Source: Paucibacter sp963740455
GTDB lineage: Bacteria > Pseudomonadota > Gammaproteobacteria > Burkholderiales > Burkholderiaceae_C
Reading direction: 5' to 3'
Assembly (NCBI GenBank): GCA_963740455.1
Contig: CAVUEF010000006.1
Location: 1 to 64,000 of the forward strand
DNA length: 64,000 nt
Made by a program: the position numbers and the translations under genes. This document shows positions 1 through 13,059 of the stretch, piece by piece; position 1 is the stretch's first letter; each line of letters starts with the position of its first letter. The notes beneath the pieces are model-generated. The model was not told the DNA's origin, did no database searches, and was given only the letters and a program-made list of their open reading frames with translations.

Positions 1-634
1 TCACTCCGGCCTCGCCAAGTCGCTTGCTCAGTCGGTCAATCAGGATGTCGTGGTTGACGCGGTCGAAGAATTTCTCCAAGTCCACGTCCACCACAACCCG
101 CCGACCCGACTGCACGTACGCCTGCGCGGCAAGCACCGCATCCTGCGCACGCCGACCCGGCCGGAAGCCGTAGCTGTGCTCGCTGAAGCCGGGGTCCAGA
201 ATCGGTTGCAGTACCTGCAGCAACGCTTGCTGGATCAGCCGGTCCGTCACCGTCGGTATGCCAAGTTCGCGCTCGCCTCCGTCCGGTTTGGGAATCAATA
301 CCCGCCGTACCGGGCTGGGCCGGTACGTCCCCGTCAACAGTTGCTCGCGGATCACAGGCCACGCAGTGATCAGATGCGTTGCAGTCTGGTTGATATCCAG
401 CCCGTCCACACCCGCGGCACCTTTGTTGGCCCGCACTCGTTTGAGCGCCCGTTGCAGGTTCTCTCTCGTGAACGCGGCGTGTAACAACGCCGCGTGGGGG
501 CTGCCCGTGTCGCTCGGCTCATGTCGCGGGCCCTCGGCTTCGTCGCTGGCAGGTTCACGCACGGCTTCACCGCGCGCTGCCCCCGCCCGCCCCGCTGGCG
601 CGGGCATCTGACGCATGGCCTTGGACATCGACAT
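1..634 (-). CDS. ltrA: Group II intron reverse transcriptase/maturase, N-terminal fragment
   Basis: This partial reading frame is identical to the N-terminal 211 or so codons of the reverse transcriptase at 7418-8794. It reaches the first base of the window at the codons after the VVVDVDLEKFFDRVNHD segment (RT block with the first catalytic aspartate). The YADD motif and the maturase domain are therefore absent here. The start matches the one chosen for the full copy. It is truncated by the contig edge, and probably represents the same physical gene as the right-arm copy. Confidence 0.75.
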   Translation of the reverse strand, partial: MSMSKAMRQMPAPAGRAGAARGEAVREPASDEAEGPRHEPSDTGSPHAALLHAAFTRENLQRALKRVRANKGAAGVDGLDINQTATHLITAWPVIREQLLTGTYRPSPVRRVLIPKPDGGERELGIPTVTDRLIQQALLQVLQPILDPGFSEHSYGFRPGRRAQDAVLAAQAYVQSGRRVVVDVDLEKFFDRVNHDILIDRLSKRLGEAGV

Positions 635-1032
635 CTCGATCAACACTCCTTCTCGTTCGGCCCTTCGCCGTGCGCTTCAGCCTGTGCGGCTTGCCCCGGC
701 TACTACGACCTCTGCTGACTTCTCGCCCCGTCTTTCAACGTCGGACTTTCACCCACAAGGCGAGATCTCCCCAGGTAAGAACGCACTCCTTCACTGCACA
801 ACCGCCGAATCTACGTCGCCTGACACTTGGTCACAAAAGCTTTGCGGTTTCATGCCCGCTCGCCTTGGTCGGCAACGCCTTCTATCCAGTTCTTGTCCAT
901 CGGCTCGCAATTTATGCTCCACGCTTCCTTCCCACATTCGGTCACCCTTATGCAGTTGCGCTTCACTTCGCTCACTGTGACCAGCTCGCGGGAGGACTTG
1001 CACCTCCAGGAGTGCGCCCATGCTGGGCGCAC
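1..1032 (-). mobile_element. Group II intron, left-arm copy, 3' part cut by window start
   Basis: This is the mirror image of the intron beginning at 7020. It holds the intron 5' end (GTGCG, at 1032 reading leftwards), the 5' ribozyme domains and the first 210 or so codons of the reverse transcriptase. The catalytic half of the enzyme and domains V and VI lie beyond the window. It is probably a duplicate produced by the palindromic join and not an independent insertion. Confidence 0.8.
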
Positions 1033-1036
1033 ATAG

Positions 1037-1063
1037 AAAAAGCCCAACCGTTACCGGTTGGGC
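1037..1063 (-). terminator. Intrinsic terminator of the left-arm rRNA operon
   Basis: A 9-bp GC-rich stem with a four-base loop is followed on the minus strand by five T residues. It lies just after the 5S gene. It is the exact mirror of 6989-7015. Confidence 0.85.
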
Positions 1064-1076
1064 CCTCTAATTAATA

Positions 1077-1189
1077 GCCTGACGATGACCTACTTTCACA
1101 CGGGAACCCGCACTATCATCGGCGCTGAGGCATTTCACTTTCCTGTTCGGGATGGGAAGGAGTGGGACCACCTCGCTATGGTCATCAGG
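1077..1189 (-). rRNA. rrf: 5S ribosomal RNA, left-arm copy
   Basis: The minus strand reads as a typical proteobacterial 5S rRNA of about 113 nt: it opens with GCCTGATGACCATAGCGAG, holds the conserved CCCATCCCGAAC segment, and closes with GTAGGTCATCGTCAGGC pairing with the 5' end. It is identical to the copy at 6863-6975. Confidence 0.95.
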
Positions 1190-1418
1190 CTTAACTGGTT
1201 GGCTGACTGATTGAACTTTCATCCAATCAGCCCGCCCAATTTGTAGAGTCTTTAGATTGTATTTAGAAATATATTTTCAACATATCAATACACAGTCTGA
1301 ATTAGCTTATTCGATTGCGCCACATTCTGGCATAACTTGTATTCATACCCAACCATTTTATTACTTTGACGACATTGACTTTCATTTACATGAATTCCAA
1401 CGTGACTTCAAAGTTATA

Positions 1419-6633
<5,215 letters not shown>

Positions 6634-6862
6634 TATAACTTTGAAGTCACGTTGGAATTCATGTAAATGAAAGTCAATGTCGTCAAAGTAATAAAATGGT
6701 TGGGTATGAATACAAGTTATGCCAGAATGTGGCGCAATCGAATAAGCTAATTCAGACTGTGTATTGATATGTTGAAAATATATTTCTAAATACAATCTAA
6801 AGACTCTACAAATTGGGCGGGCTGATTGGATGAAAGTTCAATCAGTCAGCCAACCAGTTAAG

Positions 6863-6975
6863 CCTGATGACCATAGCGAGGTGGTCCCACTCCTTCCCAT
6901 CCCGAACAGGAAAGTGAAATGCCTCAGCGCCGATGATAGTGCGGGTTCCCGTGTGAAAGTAGGTCATCGTCAGGC
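6863..6975 (+). rRNA. rrf: 5S ribosomal RNA
   Basis: A 113-nt 5S rRNA follows 23S in the usual order. It opens GCCTGATGACCATAGCGAGG and closes GGTCATCGTCAGGC, which pair as helix I, and it contains the conserved CCCATCCCGAACAGG loop. It is followed within 15 bases by an intrinsic terminator. Confidence 0.96.
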
Positions 6976-6988
6976 TATTAATTAGAGG

Positions 6989-7015
6989 GCCCAACCGGTA
7001 ACGGTTGGGCTTTTT
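6989..7015 (+). terminator. Intrinsic terminator after 5S rRNA, target of the group II intron
   Basis: A perfect 9-bp stem (GCCCAACCG / CGGTTGGGC) with a GTAA loop is followed by TTTTT. It ends the rRNA operon. The group II intron starts five bases after the T run, which is the known target preference of group IIC introns. Confidence 0.9.
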
Positions 7016-7417
7016 CTATGTGCGCCCAGCATGGGCGCACTCCTGGAGGTGCAAGTCCTCCCGCGAGCTGGTCACAGTGAGCGAAGTGAAGCGCAACTGC
7101 ATAAGGGTGACCGAATGTGGGAAGGAAGCGTGGAGCATAAATTGCGAGCCGATGGACAAGAACTGGATAGAAGGCGTTGCCGACCAAGGCGAGCGGGCAT
7201 GAAACCGCAAAGCTTTTGTGACCAAGTGTCAGGCGACGTAGATTCGGCGGTTGTGCAGTGAAGGAGTGCGTTCTTACCTGGGGAGATCTCGCCTTGTGGG
7301 TGAAAGTCCGACGTTGAAAGACGGGGCGAGAAGTCAGCAGAGGTCGTAGTAGCCGGGGCAAGCCGCACAGGCTGAAGCGCACGGCGAAGGGCCGAACGAG
7401 AAGGAGTGTTGATCGAG

Positions 7418-8794
7418 ATGTCGATGTCCAAGGCCATGCGTCAGATGCCCGCGCCAGCGGGGCGGGCGGGGGCAGCGCGCGGTGAAGCCGTGCGTGAACC
7501 TGCCAGCGACGAAGCCGAGGGCCCGCGACATGAGCCGAGCGACACGGGCAGCCCCCACGCGGCGTTGTTACACGCCGCGTTCACGAGAGAGAACCTGCAA
7601 CGGGCGCTCAAACGAGTGCGGGCCAACAAAGGTGCCGCGGGTGTGGACGGGCTGGATATCAACCAGACTGCAACGCATCTGATCACTGCGTGGCCTGTGA
7701 TCCGCGAGCAACTGTTGACGGGGACGTACCGGCCCAGCCCGGTACGGCGGGTATTGATTCCCAAACCGGACGGAGGCGAGCGCGAACTTGGCATACCGAC
7801 GGTGACGGACCGGCTGATCCAGCAAGCGTTGCTGCAGGTACTGCAACCGATTCTGGACCCCGGCTTCAGCGAGCACAGCTACGGCTTCCGGCCGGGTCGG
7901 CGTGCGCAGGATGCGGTGCTTGCCGCGCAGGCGTACGTGCAGTCGGGTCGGCGGGTTGTGGTGGACGTGGACTTGGAGAAATTCTTCGACCGCGTCAACC
8001 ACGACATCCTGATTGACCGACTGAGCAAGCGACTTGGCGAGGCCGGAGTGATCCGGCTGATCCGGGCGTACTTGGACAGCGGGATCATGAGCGATGGTGT
8101 GGTGCAGCAGCGCTACCAGGGCACGCCGCAAGGCGGGCCGCTGTCGCCGCTGCTGGCCAACGTGCTGCTCGACGAGGTGGACAAGGAGTTGGAACGCAGA
8201 GGCCACAGTTTCGTACGCTACGCAGACGATGCGAACGTATACGTTCGCAGTCACCAGGCGGGCGAGCGGGTGATGGCGCTGCTACGGCGTCTGTACGGCA
8301 AACTGCAACTGACGATCAACGAAGCCAAGAGTGCGGTGGCGAGCGTATTTGGTCGAAAATTCCTGGGCTACAGCTTGTGGGTAGCACGGGGACAAGAGGT
8401 CAAACGGCGCGTGGCCGACAAACCCCTGGCGACGTTCAAACAGCGGGTGCGTCAACTGACGCGCCGCAGCGGCGGGCGCAGCATGAGCCAAGTGGTGGAA
8501 GGGCTGCGGCCCTATCTGCTGGGTTGGAAGGCGTACTTCGGGTTGGCGCAAACGCCCCAAGTCTGGCGCGAGCTGGACGAGGGGCTTCGCCACCGGTTGC
8601 GCGCCCTCCAGCTTAGGCAATGGAGACGCGGCACGACCATCTATCGCGAACTGCGTGCGTTGGGGGCCACGCCCGGGGTTGCAAGAACGGTGGCGGCCAA
8701 CAGTCGACGCTGGTGGCGCAACAGCGGGCTGCTGCTCAATAGCGTCCTGACCATCGCCTGGTTTGATCGCCTGGGCTTACCCCGACTCTCATGA
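7418..8794 (+). CDS. ltrA: Group II intron reverse transcriptase/maturase
   Basis: The protein copies spliced intron RNA into DNA during retrohoming and helps the intron fold and splice. Visible motifs are the RT fingers with IPKPDGGERELGIP, the VVVDVDLEKFFDRVNHD block holding the first catalytic Asp, TPQGGPLSPLLANVLLDEVD, and the catalytic FVRYADD motif (YADD at about 268-271). RKFLGYSLW and the following basic region form the maturase (X) domain. No HNH endonuclease domain follows, which fits the IIC class. An AAGGAG sequence lies upstream; GTG at 7406 is a possible earlier start. All key residues look intact, so the enzyme is probably functional. Confidence 0.92.
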   Translation: MSMSKAMRQMPAPAGRAGAARGEAVREPASDEAEGPRHEPSDTGSPHAALLHAAFTRENLQRALKRVRANKGAAGVDGLDINQTATHLITAWPVIREQLLTGTYRPSPVRRVLIPKPDGGERELGIPTVTDRLIQQALLQVLQPILDPGFSEHSYGFRPGRRAQDAVLAAQAYVQSGRRVVVDVDLEKFFDRVNHDILIDRLSKRLGEAGVIRLIRAYLDSGIMSDGVVQQRYQGTPQGGPLSPLLANVLLDEVDKELERRGHSFVRYADDANVYVRSHQAGERVMALLRRLYGKLQLTINEAKSAVASVFGRKFLGYSLWVARGQEVKRRVADKPLATFKQRVRQLTRRSGGRSMSQVVEGLRPYLLGWKAYFGLAQTPQVWRELDEGLRHRLRALQLRQWRRGTTIYRELRALGATPGVARTVAANSRRWWRNSGLLLNSVLTIAWFDRLGLPRLS

Positions 8795-8806
8795 CCTCAA
8801 CTTCTC

Positions 8807-8884
8807 GAACCGCCCGGTGCGGACCCGCATGCCGGGTGGTGTGGGAGGGGCTCGGTCAGGTATCCTGGCCGCCCCTATCCCGAT
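8807..8884 (+). ncRNA. Group II intron domains V and VI
   Basis: ACCGCCCGG (8809-8817) pairs with CCGGGTGGT (8832-8840), enclosing a TGCGG/CCGCA upper stem: the compact hairpin of catalytic domain V. Immediately downstream, AGGGGC pairs with GCCCCT around an inner GGTCAGG/CCTGGCC stem, forming domain VI. The A in the CTAT on the 3' side is the likely branch region. The end point is approximate. Confidence 0.75.
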
Positions 8885-9137
8885 TGCTGCTTCGCAAGTA
8901 TTGACGGATTGATGCGGTTTGGCTTACGTTGAGATGGCTTGTACAGATCACAGGTTCTGGATTACTTTGAATCGATTGAGTGGAGACACGTAGTCCGCAC
9001 ATTCTGGAGATCACGCTGTTTTCGAGGATGAATCAATCAAGGTCTAGGGTCTTCCCTTACGTGCGACAATTCACCATCACTCTGCCGGGTTGTTGCGTGC
9101 GGGCACGGACCAGCCCCCCGTCCAGTTAAGCAGCCCC
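8885..9137. other. Intergenic region between intron and mlaF
   Basis: These 253 bases hold no convincing gene or RNA. They must include the mla operon promoter, but I see no clear sigma-70 pair and no strong ribosome binding site before the chosen mlaF start. Confidence 0.5.
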
Positions 9138-9962
9138 ATGGACTCTTTGAATACCGACACGCTGATTGACATTGACCACGTCTCATTTGGCTACGACGAC
9201 AGTCGAACCATCTTGCGAGACGTCAGCCTGCACATTGCTCGGGGCAAAGTCACGTCCCTGCTAGGGGGGTCGGGATGCGGCAAGACCACGTTGTTGCGGC
9301 TGATCGGTGGTGTCCACGCGGCCACCCGTGGTCGTGTCGTGTTCGACGGTGAAGTGATCGCCGTCCGCGACCGAGCGCAGCTCTACCGCCTGCGCCGCCG
9401 TTTGGGGATGTTGTTCCAGTTTGGCGCGCTGTTCACCGATCTGACGGTATTTGAGAACGTCGCTTTCCCGCTGCGCGAGATGACCGACCTGTCCGAACCA
9501 CTGATCCACGACATCGTGCTGATGAAGCTCAACGCAGTGGGTTTGCGAGGTGCGGCCGATCTGCGCATCTCCGAGGTTTCGGGTGGGATGGCGCGGCGCA
9601 TCGCGCTTGCCCGGGCGATCGCACTTGATCCCGAACTGATCATGTACGACGAGCCCTTTGCCGGGCTGGATCTGATTTCTATGGGCGTCACAGCCAAACT
9701 GATACGCACCCTCAACGACGTCACCGGTGCCACCTCGCTGGTGGTCTCGCATGACGTGCCCGAATGCATGGCCATCAGCGACCATGTGATCCTGATGGCC
9801 ACCCTGGGCCGCATTGTGGCCGAGGGCACACCTGCCGAGCTGATGGCCTCAACCGACCCTGAAGTGCGCCAATTCGTGCGTGGCGAGCCCGATGGGCCGG
9901 TCAAATTTCACTACTCGGCCCGGCCGATGGCCGAGGACTACGGACTGGGTGCGCCACGATGA
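9138..9962 (+). CDS. mlaF: Phospholipid transport ABC ATPase MlaF
   Basis: This is the ATPase of the MlaFEDB inner-membrane complex, which moves phospholipids between the outer and inner membranes to keep the outer membrane asymmetric. The 274-residue protein shows Walker A GGSGCGKTT, the MlaF-type signature SGGMARRIALARA (in place of the common SGGQ form), Walker B LIMYDEPFAGLD and the H-loop VVSHD. I chose the ATG at 9138 because the family aligns from there; an upstream ATG at 9090 would add 16 poorly conserved residues. It is the first gene of mlaFEDACB and overlaps mlaE by four bases (ATGA). Confidence 0.95.
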   Translation: MDSLNTDTLIDIDHVSFGYDDSRTILRDVSLHIARGKVTSLLGGSGCGKTTLLRLIGGVHAATRGRVVFDGEVIAVRDRAQLYRLRRRLGMLFQFGALFTDLTVFENVAFPLREMTDLSEPLIHDIVLMKLNAVGLRGAADLRISEVSGGMARRIALARAIALDPELIMYDEPFAGLDLISMGVTAKLIRTLNDVTGATSLVVSHDVPECMAISDHVILMATLGRIVAEGTPAELMASTDPEVRQFVRGEPDGPVKFHYSARPMAEDYGLGAPR

Positions 9963-10738
9963 ACTGGCTGGCCGCACTTGGAGTCAGGACGATGGCCGTG
10001 CTGCATCGCTGGGGGCACGCGGCGCTCTTCTTCATCGCCCTGCTGAGGGCCGTGCCGGCCTCGCTGCGCCGCATCGGTCCGGTGATCACGCAGATCCACG
10101 CCATCGGCAACCGCTCGTTGCTGATCATCCTTGCGTCCGGCCTGGCGGTGGGCTTTGTGCTGGCGCTGCAGATGTATTACGCGCTGGTCACTTACGGCGC
10201 GGTCGAGTCGCTGGGGTTGATCGTCAACCTCTCGCTGGTGCGCGAGCTCGGGCCGGTGGTCACCGCGCTGCTGTTTGCCGGCCGTGCCGGCACCTCGCTG
10301 ACCGCCGAGATCGGCCTGATGAAGGCGGGCGAGCAGATCGCAGCAATGGAGCTGATGGCCATCGATCCGCGCGTGCGCGTGCTGGCGCCGCGTTTTATCG
10401 GAGGCATTGTCTCGTTGCCATTGCTCACCGTCTTGTTCTCGGCGATCGGCATCCTCGGCGCCTGGGTGGTGGCGGTGGGGTTGATCGGCGTGGACGCCGG
10501 CAATTTCTGGTCGATCCAGCAAAATGGTGTCGATGTCTGGCGCGATGTGGGCAATGGCGTGGTCAAGAGCGCGGTGTTTGGCGTGATCTGCACTGCTGTT
10601 GCGCTCTACCAGGGTTACGAGACCGAAGCGACGCCCGAAGGCGTCGCCTATGCAACCACCCGCACCGTGGTGATCTCGTCGCTGGCGGTGCTGGGCATGG
10701 ATTTCATTCTCACGGCCTTGATGTTTTCGACGCCGTGA
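9959..10738 (+). CDS. mlaE: Phospholipid transport permease MlaE
   Basis: This is the integral membrane subunit of the MlaFEDB complex, forming the lipid channel in the inner membrane. The 259 residues contain several hydrophobic helices and the conserved MlaE core, with ELGPVVTALLFAGRAGTSLTAEIGLMK at about residues 95-121, the segment that contacts the ATPase. The length matches the family. It starts in a four-base overlap with mlaF, so the two are translationally coupled. Confidence 0.95.
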   Translation: MNWLAALGVRTMAVLHRWGHAALFFIALLRAVPASLRRIGPVITQIHAIGNRSLLIILASGLAVGFVLALQMYYALVTYGAVESLGLIVNLSLVRELGPVVTALLFAGRAGTSLTAEIGLMKAGEQIAAMELMAIDPRVRVLAPRFIGGIVSLPLLTVLFSAIGILGAWVVAVGLIGVDAGNFWSIQQNGVDVWRDVGNGVVKSAVFGVICTAVALYQGYETEATPEGVAYATTRTVVISSLAVLGMDFILTALMFSTP

Positions 10739-10764
10739 CGACCAGCTGATTTGGAGCGTACAAG

Positions 10765-11253
10765 ATGGCAAAAAGAGGTGTTGAAGTCATGGTCGGCCTG
10801 TTTGTGGTGATGGGCCTGGTTGGCTTGGTGTTCATCGCGCTGAAGGCTGCCAACTTGTCGAGCTTTGGCAGCGGAGATACCTACACCGTGTCGGCTCGTT
10901 TCGATAACATCGGTGGCCTCAAGTCGCGGGCACCAGTGCGGTCGGCCGGCGTACTGGTCGGGCGTGTCACCTCGATCAGTCTCGATCCGAAGACCTTCCA
11001 GGGTGTGGTCACACTGGCAATCGAGCGGTCATTCCAGTTTCCCAAGGACAGTTCGGCCAAGATCCTTACCTCGGGCCTGCTGGGCGACCAGTACGTCGGC
11101 CTGGAGGCGGGGTACGACGAGGCCAGCCTGGCTCCCGGCGGGGTCATCAAGAATACACAGAGTGCGGTGGTGCTCGAGAACCTGATCGGCCAGTTTCTCT
11201 TCAATAAGGCGGCCGACTCGGGCAGTTCCGCGGGGCAAGGAGCGAAGAAGTGA
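10765..11253 (+). CDS. mlaD: MCE-domain lipid-binding protein MlaD
   Basis: MlaD is anchored in the inner membrane and forms a hexameric periplasmic ring that hands lipids to or from MlaC. The 162-residue protein has an N-terminal signal anchor (about 7-27, VEVMVGLFVVMGLVGLVFI) followed by one MCE domain with the family pattern FDNIGGLKSRAPVRSAGVLVG and GLLGDQYVGLE. A GGAG sequence precedes the ATG. Its stop overlaps the GTG start of mlaA. Confidence 0.95.
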   Translation: MAKRGVEVMVGLFVVMGLVGLVFIALKAANLSSFGSGDTYTVSARFDNIGGLKSRAPVRSAGVLVGRVTSISLDPKTFQGVVTLAIERSFQFPKDSSAKILTSGLLGDQYVGLEAGYDEASLAPGGVIKNTQSAVVLENLIGQFLFNKAADSGSSAGQGAKK

Positions 11254-12032
11254 GCGAGGCCAAGACGCCTGTGCGGACGCTGAGAAGTATCAGCCTGCTG
11301 CTGCTGTGCGCCGCCGCGCTGACGTTGGCGGGCTGTGCCAGCGGCAGCCGGATCATTGCTCAGGCGCGCATGGGGCCAGGCCAGAAGCTCGACCCCTGGG
11401 AAGCCTGGAATCGCAAGGTCTTCGCGTTCAATGAAGGGCTGGATGAGAAGGTATTGAAACCGGTGGCAACCACCTACCGTGATGTGGTGCCCGGACCGGT
11501 TCGCATGGCCGCTGACAATGTCTTCAACAACGTGGCCGATGGTTGGTCGGCCGTGAACTTGTTCTTGCAGGGGCGTTGGCGCGTCGGTGTGCAGCAAAGC
11601 ATGCACTTTGCTATCAATTCAGTGTTGGGCATCGGGGGGCTGATTGACCTCGCTGGCGAGGCAGGCATGGATCGCCACAGCGAAGATATGGGCAAGACCC
11701 TGGGCCAGTGGGGCTTCAAGACGGGCGCCTACATTGTCTTGCCCCTGATTGGCCCATCGTCGGTGCGTGATACCTTTGCGTTGCCGCTGGATCGTTTGGC
11801 CTCACCCGCACTGGTGTTCAACAATGGCAAGGCTCAGCTCGGCGTCTTTGTCTTGCAGACCGTGAACACGCGCGCCAACTATTTGCGCGCCACCGAGATG
11901 TTGGATGAGATTGCGCTGGACAAGTACACCTTCATTCGCGACGCCTATCTGTACAAGCGCGGGAGCATGAGCGAAGACGATGAAGAGCCGAGCCAGCCAA
12001 CAAAATCGGACCTGCGTTCGTCGCCCTATTGA
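11250..12032 (+). CDS. mlaA: Outer-membrane lipoprotein MlaA (VacJ)
   Basis: MlaA sits in the outer membrane, usually with a porin, and extracts misplaced phospholipids from the outer leaflet. The 260-residue protein has a lipoprotein signal with lipobox LAGC (Cys29) and the conserved VacJ core: DPWEAWNRKVFAFNEGLDEKVLKPVA, then HSEDMGKTLGQWG and YIVLPLIGPSSVRD. The GTG start overlaps the mlaD stop as GTGA. In E. coli mlaA is unlinked; having it inside the operon is typical of Burkholderia and Neisseria relatives. Confidence 0.95.
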   Translation: MSEAKTPVRTLRSISLLLLCAAALTLAGCASGSRIIAQARMGPGQKLDPWEAWNRKVFAFNEGLDEKVLKPVATTYRDVVPGPVRMAADNVFNNVADGWSAVNLFLQGRWRVGVQQSMHFAINSVLGIGGLIDLAGEAGMDRHSEDMGKTLGQWGFKTGAYIVLPLIGPSSVRDTFALPLDRLASPALVFNNGKAQLGVFVLQTVNTRANYLRATEMLDEIALDKYTFIRDAYLYKRGSMSEDDEEPSQPTKSDLRSSPY

Positions 12033-12046
12033 AGAGTGAAATCCAT

Positions 12047-12078
12047 CGAAACGCTGGCGGCGTTCGGTTTTTGTTTTG
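12047..12078 (+). terminator. Hairpin plus T-rich run between mlaA and mlaC
   Basis: CGAAACGC and GCGTTCG can pair (one bulged A) around a TGGCG loop, followed by GGTTTTTGTTTTG. It resembles a weak intrinsic terminator and lies inside the operon, upstream of a good ribosome binding site for mlaC. It may lower expression of mlaC and mlaB relative to mlaFEDA. Function is inferred from structure only. Confidence 0.45.
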
Positions 12079-12116
12079 TGTTGTCCTTGGGCAGAGTGAT
12101 TGAGAAAAGGATTGTC

Positions 12117-12749
12117 ATGTTGTTCAAATTTGTTGTTGCCCGCAGGGCGCTGGTCTTGGCGATGCTCGCTGGAATCAGTGTTCCTTCATGGGCCGCCGAC
12201 GTCATCCCTCCGGACGCGTTGATCCGTCAGATTTCGACCGACGTGATGGAAACCGTCAAGAGCGACAAGGCGATACAGGGCGGCGATGTGCAGAAAATCA
12301 TCGCCATTGTTGATTCGAAGGTCATGCCACACGTCGATTTCCAGCGCATGACGGCAACCGCCACCGGACACTTCTGGAGGCAGGCCACGCCACAGCAACA
12401 AGCGCGCTTGCAGGACGAATTCAAGACGCTGTTGGTACGCACTTATGCTGGGGCCATGTCCGAAATAAAGGACCAGACCATTGGCGTGAAACGAATGCGC
12501 ACGAACCCTGACGATACGGAGGTGGTTGTGCGCACCGAAGTGCGCGGCCGGGGTGACCCAATCCAGCTCGATTACAGGATGGAAAAGTCGGCGAACGGTT
12601 GGCAGATTTATGACGTCAACGTCTTGGGTATCTGGTTGGCTGATCAATACCGCAACAGCTTTGCGCAAGAGATCGGTGCCAACGGTATCGATGGCCTGAT
12701 CAAGGCACTGGCTGATCGCAACAAGAAGGCCACCAACGGTGGCAAATGA
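12117..12749 (+). CDS. mlaC: Periplasmic phospholipid shuttle MlaC
   Basis: MlaC carries phospholipids across the periplasm between MlaA and MlaFEDB. The ATG at 12117 is preceded by GAGAAAAGG at good spacing and opens a classic signal peptide (LVLAMLAGISVPSWA then ADV). A GTG at 12036 in frame would add 27 residues before the signal and is less likely. The mature part has MlaC family features: VDSKVMPHVDFQRMTATATG, FWRQATPQQQARLQDEFKTLLVRTY, and GWQIYDVNVLGIWLADQYRNSF. The product is 210 residues, normal for the family. Confidence 0.95.
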   Translation: MLFKFVVARRALVLAMLAGISVPSWAADVIPPDALIRQISTDVMETVKSDKAIQGGDVQKIIAIVDSKVMPHVDFQRMTATATGHFWRQATPQQQARLQDEFKTLLVRTYAGAMSEIKDQTIGVKRMRTNPDDTEVVVRTEVRGRGDPIQLDYRMEKSANGWQIYDVNVLGIWLADQYRNSFAQEIGANGIDGLIKALADRNKKATNGGK

Positions 12750-13059
12750 AGCCGCAGACCAAGGCATGCTGGCTCTGCCGCAAAGCGTGCGCCTGGGCAA
12801 TGCCGAACAGGTGCTGAGCCTGCTGACGCAGGGCCTGCAAAGCAGCCCGACGCAAGCAAAGCTGCAACTCGATGCGTCGGCCCTGCACGACTTTGACTCG
12901 GCCGCGCTGGCCGTTTTGCTGGAGTGCCAGCGCCGAGCCTTGGCCTCGGGACGCACACTGGCCCTGGTCGGCTCGCCGACCAAGCTCGAGGCGCTGGCGC
13001 GCGTCTATGGCTTGACTGCGCTGCTGTGGCCCGAGCATGCTCAGACCTCCGGCGCGTAA
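12739..13059 (+). CDS. mlaB: STAS-domain protein MlaB
   Basis: MlaB is the small cytoplasmic STAS subunit that binds MlaF and is needed for transporter assembly and activity. The 106-residue product has the STAS signature around LDASALHDFDSAALAVLLECQRRA, with the conserved Asp-Ser-Ala-Ala turn. The GTG start lies inside the end of mlaC (11-base overlap); an ATG at 12766 is an alternative. Its 3' end overlaps the convergent hexR gene by 19 bases. Confidence 0.88.
   Translation: MANEAADQGMLALPQSVRLGNAEQVLSLLTQGLQSSPTQAKLQLDASALHDFDSAALAVLLECQRRALASGRTLALVGSPTKLEALARVYGLTALLWPEHAQTSGA

Larger units (their letters stand above)
7020..8884 (+). mobile_element. Group II intron, probably class IIC, inserted after the 5S terminator
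   Basis: The element starts with GTGCGCCCAGC, matching the group II 5' consensus GUGYG, directly downstream of the rRNA terminator. About 390 bases of structured RNA (domains I-III) precede the reverse transcriptase, which sits in domain IV. After the gene come a domain V hairpin (about 8809-8843) and a domain VI hairpin ending near CCCGAT at about 8884. The 3' boundary is estimated from the AY rule and may be off by several bases. Subclass IIC is inferred from the position after a terminator and from the short enzyme without an endonuclease domain. Confidence 0.85.

Noticed and set aside
7568..8254. A 228-codon minus-strand frame opposite the reverse transcriptase
   Set aside because: Antisense shadow of the RT domain, which has the complete YADD motif and maturase region.
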